Assembly: GCA_905160935.1 (NCBI GenBank)
Contig: CAJHZI010000646.1
Span: 124,001 to 188,000, forward strand
Direction: 5' to 3'
Source: Enchytraeus crypticus
Taxonomy: Eukaryota; Annelida; Clitellata; Enchytraeida; Enchytraeidae
DNA: 64,000 nt
Shown: piece by piece, positions 58,200 to 64,000 of the stretch
Layout of the letters: the number at the start of each line of letters is the position of its first letter
How positions within the stretch are numbered: position 1 is the stretch's first letter
The notes under the pieces: generated by a model
What the model was told of the DNA's origin: nothing
Seen by the model: the letters and a program-made list of their open reading frames with translations, nothing else
Databases searched by the model: none
Program-made: the position numbers and the translations under genes

Positions 58200-58290
58200 A
58201 TTAAAACCCTCTTGGTTGAGTGGCGTAATGCGTTGATAAGCTGTTCTATTCAGAGCGTCGCATCTCAAGTTACAGGTTCTAAATTCTTAT
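58200..58290 (+). repeat. tRNA-like SINE head, minor family
   Basis: 'cttggttgagtggcgtaatg' (A-box region) and 'gttacaggttctaaattc' (B-box-like). Confidence 0.4.
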
Positions 58291-58427
58291 CTTGAAATAT
58301 ATAATTATTTACTGAAAGCAGATCCCAGTGTCATACGGAATAAGTATCGGTGAATTAGTAAACCTACAGCATGTAGTCTACTGTGCAGCTTTCGTCAACT
58401 GAAAGAAGATGAAATAAGCCTAAAAAG

Positions 58428-58536
58428 TTGGTAAAGCTTAGGTTATAACGTCAGTTTCCTCACTCGTTGTCAGTGACGGGCGAGCCCAGGATTTGAATCC
58501 TGCATTTACTGATCCACGGTCGAATATCTTACCGAT
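58428..58536 (-). mobile_element. SINE A1 copy
   Basis: Minus strand: 'atcggtaagatattcgaccg', 'gcaggattcaaatcctgggc', 'cgcccgtcactgacaacgag', 'gaggaaactgacgttataac'. Lacks the first ~25 bp and about 10 bp of body. Confidence 0.8.
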
Positions 58537-59292
58537 ACACAAAGAAAGTCTAGGAGAGAAATTTTCTTGGGGCTTTAACTAATATGACATTTACTACATG
58601 TAGTTCAACTAGTGAATGCACATTAATTAGTGAATGTGTTAACTAGGAAGGACATGTAGGCCCATAACCACAGTAAATATTATGAACTATTGACTTATTT
58701 CTGCAGTGTTTAATTTCCTAAATTGACTTCTAGTATATCAATTGTACAGTTGTAGTCAATATGTCACAACGATTGCTCAAGAAGTCAATGTTATTCTTTA
58801 TTTTTAGTCTGCAGAATTATTGATTGTATACTTATGTAGTCATGAATACAGAGTTATTAACTCTTTATTTGCTATTTACTCATACAATTCATACTTTGAC
58901 TTTTACTGTTTTGATTATTGTATATTATTTGTTTGCATAATATTTGAGATTAAAAACAAAATCACTGAAGTAACAAGTACGATTAAACTGTAATAAAACA
59001 TCGACTAGCTCAATCAGGATATTTATTTGACTTCGACAAGACCGTAAACGGCTTTTAAATTTGAACCATTAAGACGAAATTAATAGACTCTACAGTCTAG
59101 ACTGTCATATTGACTTGCACATATATTGATCTCCTTAAGCCTAACGCGATGTGTAAAATATCACTGGTTAGATTCAGTCGTTTTCCAAATTAGGTCTGTC
59201 TGTCAGTCTAGTTACTCTAGTGTCCTAGCAAGTGGTAGCTTCAAGGTACATATTCATACGGTCATACCTAGAGTTTGGCATCCAATACCTAG
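58537..59292. other. No feature seen
   Basis: AT-rich unique-looking sequence. Confidence 0.45.
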
Positions 59293-59420
59293 GTAGGGCA
59301 TTCGGTTGGTGAGCGCTTAGGTTCCAGAAATTGCTACAATTTTTTCTAAAATGAATGAAAAAGTGAAGGTGTATTCGAATCCCGACCCGGGGATTCAAGT
59401 GAAGATGATGATGATGTAAT
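59293..59420 (+). mobile_element. Family B retroposon, 5'-truncated
   Basis: 'agggcattcggttggtgagc', 'gttccagaaattgctacaat', 'cccgacccggggattcaagt', (GAT)n tail. Truncated at nearly the same point as 44162-44300. Confidence 0.82.
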
Positions 59421-60429
59421 TTCTAACATTACCTTTATAAGTCGTATTCTCCATGCGAACTGGTCTATAGAACATTATTGTCGTTACTTTTATTGAATTC
59501 AAATCAAATCAACAAAATTAACTCTCAAAAACTTGTTCTAGTAACTTTCATTGAATTTATTTCAATTAATTTTATTAAACGTTTCATTTTATCACTTTCA
59601 TTCAACTTTTTACGTCTACTTTCTAAAATTCTAATTACTTAGATGAAACCTATTTGTTTATTTATCTTATTCAGAAAACTTTAACTGAACTTAATTAATC
59701 AACTTTCTTGAAAATTCACTTAAATAGACGTGTTACGTGGGAATGGTAATGCGGTTGGAGTAAAATCAACTTTATTTGAATCGATAAATCTGCAAATCAA
59801 AACATTTTACTCACCATGAAATAATTATTAATTAATTAATATTTAATAACACAATTTCATAGCTTTCAGTGAAAAGCAGTACTGTCAACAGTATTACGAA
59901 AGGCATTATCACTACGGCTAGTACTGAAGATATAATAGCCAATTTTACAGAACATCAAACTGTTTTGGTCACTCGTATGTGAAATGCAAACTCCTTTTCA
60001 ACATATTGCTGTTAAATTCAGTGAACTTTAGGACCTTATTTCTCTTCAGCAAATGCTTTGAGATAAGTTTAAAAATTAAATAAGCTTAAACAGTTAAACT
60101 AAGTACTTCTCAGTTTGTAGAGATCAGTGCTGTGGGGTCATTCCTGGCACACTCTTGCATTGAGGAAATTAGATTAAGCCTCAGTCATTCTTTTCATAAT
60201 TATTTAAACTATTACAAAATACTTTGTAAGCTTTTCTATTGAACATATTAACACTTCAATTAACATATTGTAATCACTATTTTTATTCAAAACATTATAA
60301 CAGGATTGATTCATATCACATAAACTGTTCACTTTACATAGTAAAGTGACAGATAGCACAGATCTCATTACATTTACACAGAAAATTTTACAGACCGTTG
60401 TAATAAGCATTTACCAGAACTGCTACCAT
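59421..60429. other. No feature seen
   Basis: AT-rich; no gene recognised. Confidence 0.45.
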
Positions 60430-60815
60430 CTTTCGTTATTCAATCCTTAGTCAAACTTAGGTAGCAGTAACAAGGGAAGAAAGCCAAGGGCTTATTTCAA
60501 TCCCCAATCATACATGATTACAACATCCAGCTTGTTTTTAAAACTATTCCCCGACACCGCATTCACAACCTCCTCACTCAAAAGAGTTCCACTTATCAAT
60601 CACCCTTTGAGAAAAAGAAAACTTTCCTAAGTCTGTCCTTACACTAGGCTTAACAACCTATAGCTAGGACCTCTTAAACCACTATTGGAGAATCTGAAAA
60701 AATTTGTTGCTCTTAACCATACATTATTTTATAAGCATCCATAAGATCACCTCTAATTCTCCTGGTTTCTAGGGTTGTCCGTTGAACTGCCCTTAATTGA
60801 CAGCATTACTAAAAC
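60430..60815 (-). mobile_element. L2/CR1-type LINE RT C-terminus, decayed
   Basis: Minus-strand frames read in order 'LETRRIRGDLMDAYKIMYG', then near 60600-60640 'LRKVFFFSKGVIDKWNSFE', then 'F..NKLD' equivalents. This order ('RR.RGDLIe.fKi..g', 'R..fFsqRvi..WN.LP', 'v..FK..LD') is typical of the last part of the RT protein in L2/CR1/Jockey-like LINEs. Several stops and frame changes; no catalytic core. It is the only fragment of this type I see here. Confidence 0.78.
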
Positions 60816-61756
60816 CTATCAAACAACAAGCCACTACAACTAATAACGCATTAATATTACTATACCTTAGTACTTACAAAGAAACGCATTCACAATATTG
60901 TTCCAAAAATATCTTTATCTTTAAACATGTGATTAAGTCTTAACTAAAATACCAAATCCTCAACATTAAATCACAGGTCTGAATCTAGGGGATCTGTGGA
61001 TACAACTTATCTAAGCTAATCTAAGCTAATGTAAGGTAATCTTCAGAAGTTATCGTCAAAACTTCTTAAAACTAATTACAGCAACTCCTAATTCATGAAG
61101 CATTGTGCTTCTCACAAACATCATACGCACAAGTTCATAAACAAACAATTCCACACACACACGATCGCAAAAATATTTTTACCACATCTCAAATCTAGAG
61201 TTGAAATCATCCTTTAGAGCATATGCAAAGGTAAAACTATAGAAATATATCTTAATATTACACGAGATTTTGCACGAGCTTGAGCTACAGTCACTGACAG
61301 TAAAATAATAATCATTACGACAAATCACAAAGCGTCCATACTACAGTAGTGTCAAATTCTGTTTCACCACCCATCGCCATGCAATATTTTATCAAAACAG
61401 TTGACTAATCAATTTAGAAGAAATAGCCACACCCTCTGTGAAGATAAATATTAATGGCGATTTAAGAGGAAAATAAAGGTGCTAAAGGTTGTAGTGGATG
61501 TTGAAGAGTAAGGAGAGACCTCCTCTTTCAAACTTATAACTCTAATATATCTATTGCACAATGGCAGCGGAATTGTGTGTCTTCACGTAGGAAGTTCATG
61601 GAAGGAGGGAAACATTGACATTGATTCAATTATCTTTAGCAAACTATTGAGATACATCAAATTCTCTTACGATCCACTAAAACATTAATCACTGTCAGCA
61701 GTCATTACTTTTGTAACAAATCAGTCCAGATATAACAAACAGGATGTTCTATCGGA
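60816..61756. other. Probable 3' flank/UTR of RBM8A
   Basis: No AATAAA on the minus strand was found near the stop codon, so the 3' end of the transcript is not located. Confidence 0.4.
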
Positions 61757-64000
61757 TCAACGCCTCCTCCTTGGTGAAGGACTTCTCTTGGATCTACGTC
61801 GACCGGATCTGCAATATAAAAATTTAGCATGTGAAAAGTACAATTAGCCATTTATTTTAAAACAAAGTGTAAGCAAAGAAATATTTAATAGTAAAGATAG
61901 CAATTATTATCTACTATTACAATTACTTACTACTATTTACACTGACAAATTTAATTATAGTTACTTAAATGTATCAGTAAATTTAATTAATAAATTGTAT
62001 AATTAGCTACAATTTATACTAAAGAATTACATACTATAGGTATCAAACATATTCAATCATCATCATCTTCCCTTAAATCCCAGTTTAACCAGGGTCGGGA
62101 AATATTAAAATATATAATATCAAACATATTCAATAAATTAGATAAAATATTAAACTACATTTTAAAACAAAATTAATGACATTCCCTAAGACCTCGTGCA
62201 CTGATGCAGAACTTCAAATGCTCAGGACAACAATAGCCTAATTCAATTAATATGCCATGGATCACATCTATGTAGCACCCTCTATCTAATGGCAGATTCA
62301 AGGTGCAAATTTTTACAAAAATATTAATTGACACTAATTTCCATTTCACAGACAAGAAAAGTATATCCGTCTGAAAATTTGAACCTTTTCCATACCAATG
62401 ATACCAATTATCCAATACCCTATTCAACCTGAAAAGTTTTGGCTCATGGGCGTACCCCTTTGCTATCATTAGTATCTCTTAACAATAATTCTATAAAGGA
62501 GCATATCATAAGTAGTCACTTACCGTTTCGGAAGACCCATAGGATTTTGAACAAATGTCCAGTCGACATTAATCTTCTGACCACAGATATCAGCACCGTT
62601 CAGTGCATCAATGGCTGACTGAGCGTTCTTGAATGTACTGTACTCGACTAGTGCATAGCCCTGATAAAATGTATAATTAAATATAAAAGCACATTCTTAA
62701 CAAGTAATAAAGAGAATTCCAATAACATAGAACTATGGAAGTGCCTTGTAATCCAAAACACAATGTTAAAACTTTCAATATTATACAATATACTCTATAC
62801 CAGAATACAAAAGAAATGAAGATTTCAAACTAGCCAACCACCCTTAAGTCGAAGTCAGACATATATCTAATGGAATATGCAAACTGCCATACATGATTAC
62901 TAATAACTACACTGGCCATTGACCAAATAAAAATCAACTCAGTGGCACTGAGTAGATTTTTGTTTGTTCAAGTCAGTGCAATACGTTACCAAGGCAAAAG
63001 ATTATGTAAGTAAGATTTCTCTTCCTCCTATCAGTATACTGCTCAAAACATACAAAGCATCTAACTAAAGTATAGCTTAAAAGAGCAACTAATACAATGA
63101 AATAGGACAAGCTATTGGACACTAATTGTAATTCCTGATACCATATCAGAAACTAAAAGGTCAGATGGCTGAATCTGGTATTTGCTATTTAGTGGGAGAT
63201 AATGATATTCAGCTTGACAGAACTTACTTTAACGAAGCCAGTTCGTCTGTCCAGATTGAGATGCATGTTCTTTATTTCTCCGAAGTCGGCAAACTTTTCT
63301 TTCACGTCGTCTTCCAGAGCTTCTTCGTGGATGTTAGTAACAAACAGGATCCAGCCTTCAACCGCTGTAAACAAATAACAGCATAATTTAAATCCAGTAA
63401 TAAATTAACTTTAAAATTAAATTAAAAATAATACTTAAAATCAATACTAATAAATAATAATACTTAAAATCAATCAAGGTCAACTAGGATTTAAGCATCA
63501 ATTATGTTAACTAGTCAATATACCCATCATTATCAAAAACTTCTATAGAAGAGATTTTCTTTTAGATATAAAAGCAAGAATAATACAGCTTCTGAGGTGG
63601 TTTCCTGTTTTTTTCAGTCGCCTCTTACAACATATACAGTTTAGGATTGGGCTATTCTTCAATTGCCCATATACATGGAGACAATATAATTAGTATATTG
63701 AGAAATATTAAAGAATATCGTTTCCCAAACGTCATATTGACGACATATACATCTTATCACTGCGTGAAGATGTACTACTCACTGAATGTCTGAAAGACTC
63801 ATGAAGAAATAAGAGCTTCAGCATTTATATGAATGCTAAAGGAAGGAGAACTATTAAAATTCACAAATTTTTACATTTAATGCAATAATCCACTCACATC
63901 TTTGTGGACCAGAATGACCTCCAGTTTCTTCGGTACCACCAACCACATCCATCGATTCATACTCCTCAATGTTTGTCTGCGTTGCCCCTAAGTAACAATG
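61757..64000 (-). CDS. RBM8A: RNA-binding protein 8A (Y14), exon junction complex subunit; 5' end outside window
   Basis: Y14 pairs with MAGOH and, with eIF4A3 and CASC3, marks spliced junctions on nuclear and cytoplasmic mRNA for export, localisation and nonsense-mediated decay. Four coding exons are visible on the minus strand: 63987-63898 (N-terminal acidic linker ending SGPQR), 63364-63228, 62660-62524 and 61808-61757 (stop 61757-61759). Introns are GT-AG with phases 1, 0 and 2; the split serine codon between 63898 and 63364 restores 'PQRS-VEGW'. The RRM runs from '[10 protein letters not shown]' (RNP2 'LFVTNI') through '[12 protein letters not shown]' to '[10 protein letters not shown]' (RNP1 'KGYALVEY') and '[11 protein letters not shown]'. 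The tail '[17 protein letters not shown]' keeps the SR-dipeptide region phosphorylated in other animals. The acceptor at 63988-63989 (cttag) is plausible, not certain. Two retroposon fragments lie in its introns. Confidence 0.95.
62058..62117 (-). mobile_element. Family B fragment in RBM8A last intron, with TSD
   Basis: A 60-bp insertion with (CAT)n and 'cttcccttaaatcccagttt' (family B 3' end reversed) is flanked by perfect 17-bp direct repeats 'tatcaaacatattcaat' at 62041-62057 and 62118-62134. It lies in the sense orientation of the gene, far from both splice sites. Confidence 0.9.
63591..63665 (-). mobile_element. Family C head fragment in RBM8A intron
   Basis: The plus strand shows 'tctgaggtggtttcctgttt', 'cagtcgcctcttacaacata', 'attgggctattcttcaattg': the reverse complement of the C head, with the usual middle part missing. 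Confidence 0.55.

Noticed and set aside
62173-62469. 98-codon minus-strand frame within the RBM8A last intron
   Set aside because: No recognisable motif, lies wholly in an intron defined by good GT-AG sites, and RBM8A protein continuity does not need it.
63165-63386. 73-codon plus-strand frame
   Set aside because: Antisense shadow of RBM8A exon 63228-63364.

Overview
This is AT-rich eukaryotic DNA, almost certainly from an animal. The reasons are GT-AG introns, a recognisable RBM8A (Y14) gene with its RS-like C-terminus, two TMEM79-like MAPEG membrane-protein genes, remnants of animal-type LINEs, and many tRNA-derived SINEs, minisatellites and microsatellites. The phylum cannot be fixed by eye; an invertebrate or basal deuterostome seems likeliest.

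Layout. From 1 to about 53,100 there is no convincing host gene, only repeats and decayed transposons. The main SINE family ('A') has a tRNA-like head with A and B boxes and about 17 copies on both strands. It falls into two subfamilies: A1 (head near 'gccagtggcgatgtcgg') and A2 (head near 'gctggtggcttgttggcaag'). A second family ('B', (GAT)n 3' tail) and a third ('C', (GA)n 3' tail) appear to share part of their 5' head. Four B copies and one C copy have target-site duplications that I can read directly. Fragments of at least three LINE types are present (2206-2640, 21000-21217, 33300-33700, 45640-46510, 60430-60815), all from the 3' part of the reverse-transcriptase frame. About twenty minisatellites (units 15-46 bp) and about fifteen microsatellites fill much of the rest.

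The gene-bearing end is 53,100-64,000. Two intronless, same-strand paralogues of a four/five-pass MAPEG-fold protein (TMEM79-like) lie at 53143-53691 and 55811-56365. On the same strand, 61757-64000 holds the 3' four coding exons of RBM8A/Y14, the RNA-binding subunit of the exon junction complex; its 5' end lies beyond the window. The two kinds of gene have no obvious functional link.

The most interesting structures are: a 5S-rRNA-derived segment (38805-38882, minus strand) inside a 1.08-kb unit bounded by about 46-bp inverted repeats; a perfect 34-bp-arm palindrome inside a C element (35005-35076); repeated head-to-head 'fold-back' SINE A junctions; a tandem duplication that shows a (TA)n microsatellite present in only one copy (32868-33110); a 40-bp higher-order array built from 10-bp units (51598-52262) flanked by a 21-bp direct repeat; and an inverted-repeat pair ending 3 bp from a TMEM79-like stop codon. 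I found no CRISPR array, virus-like element, toxin gene or intact tRNA/rRNA gene.
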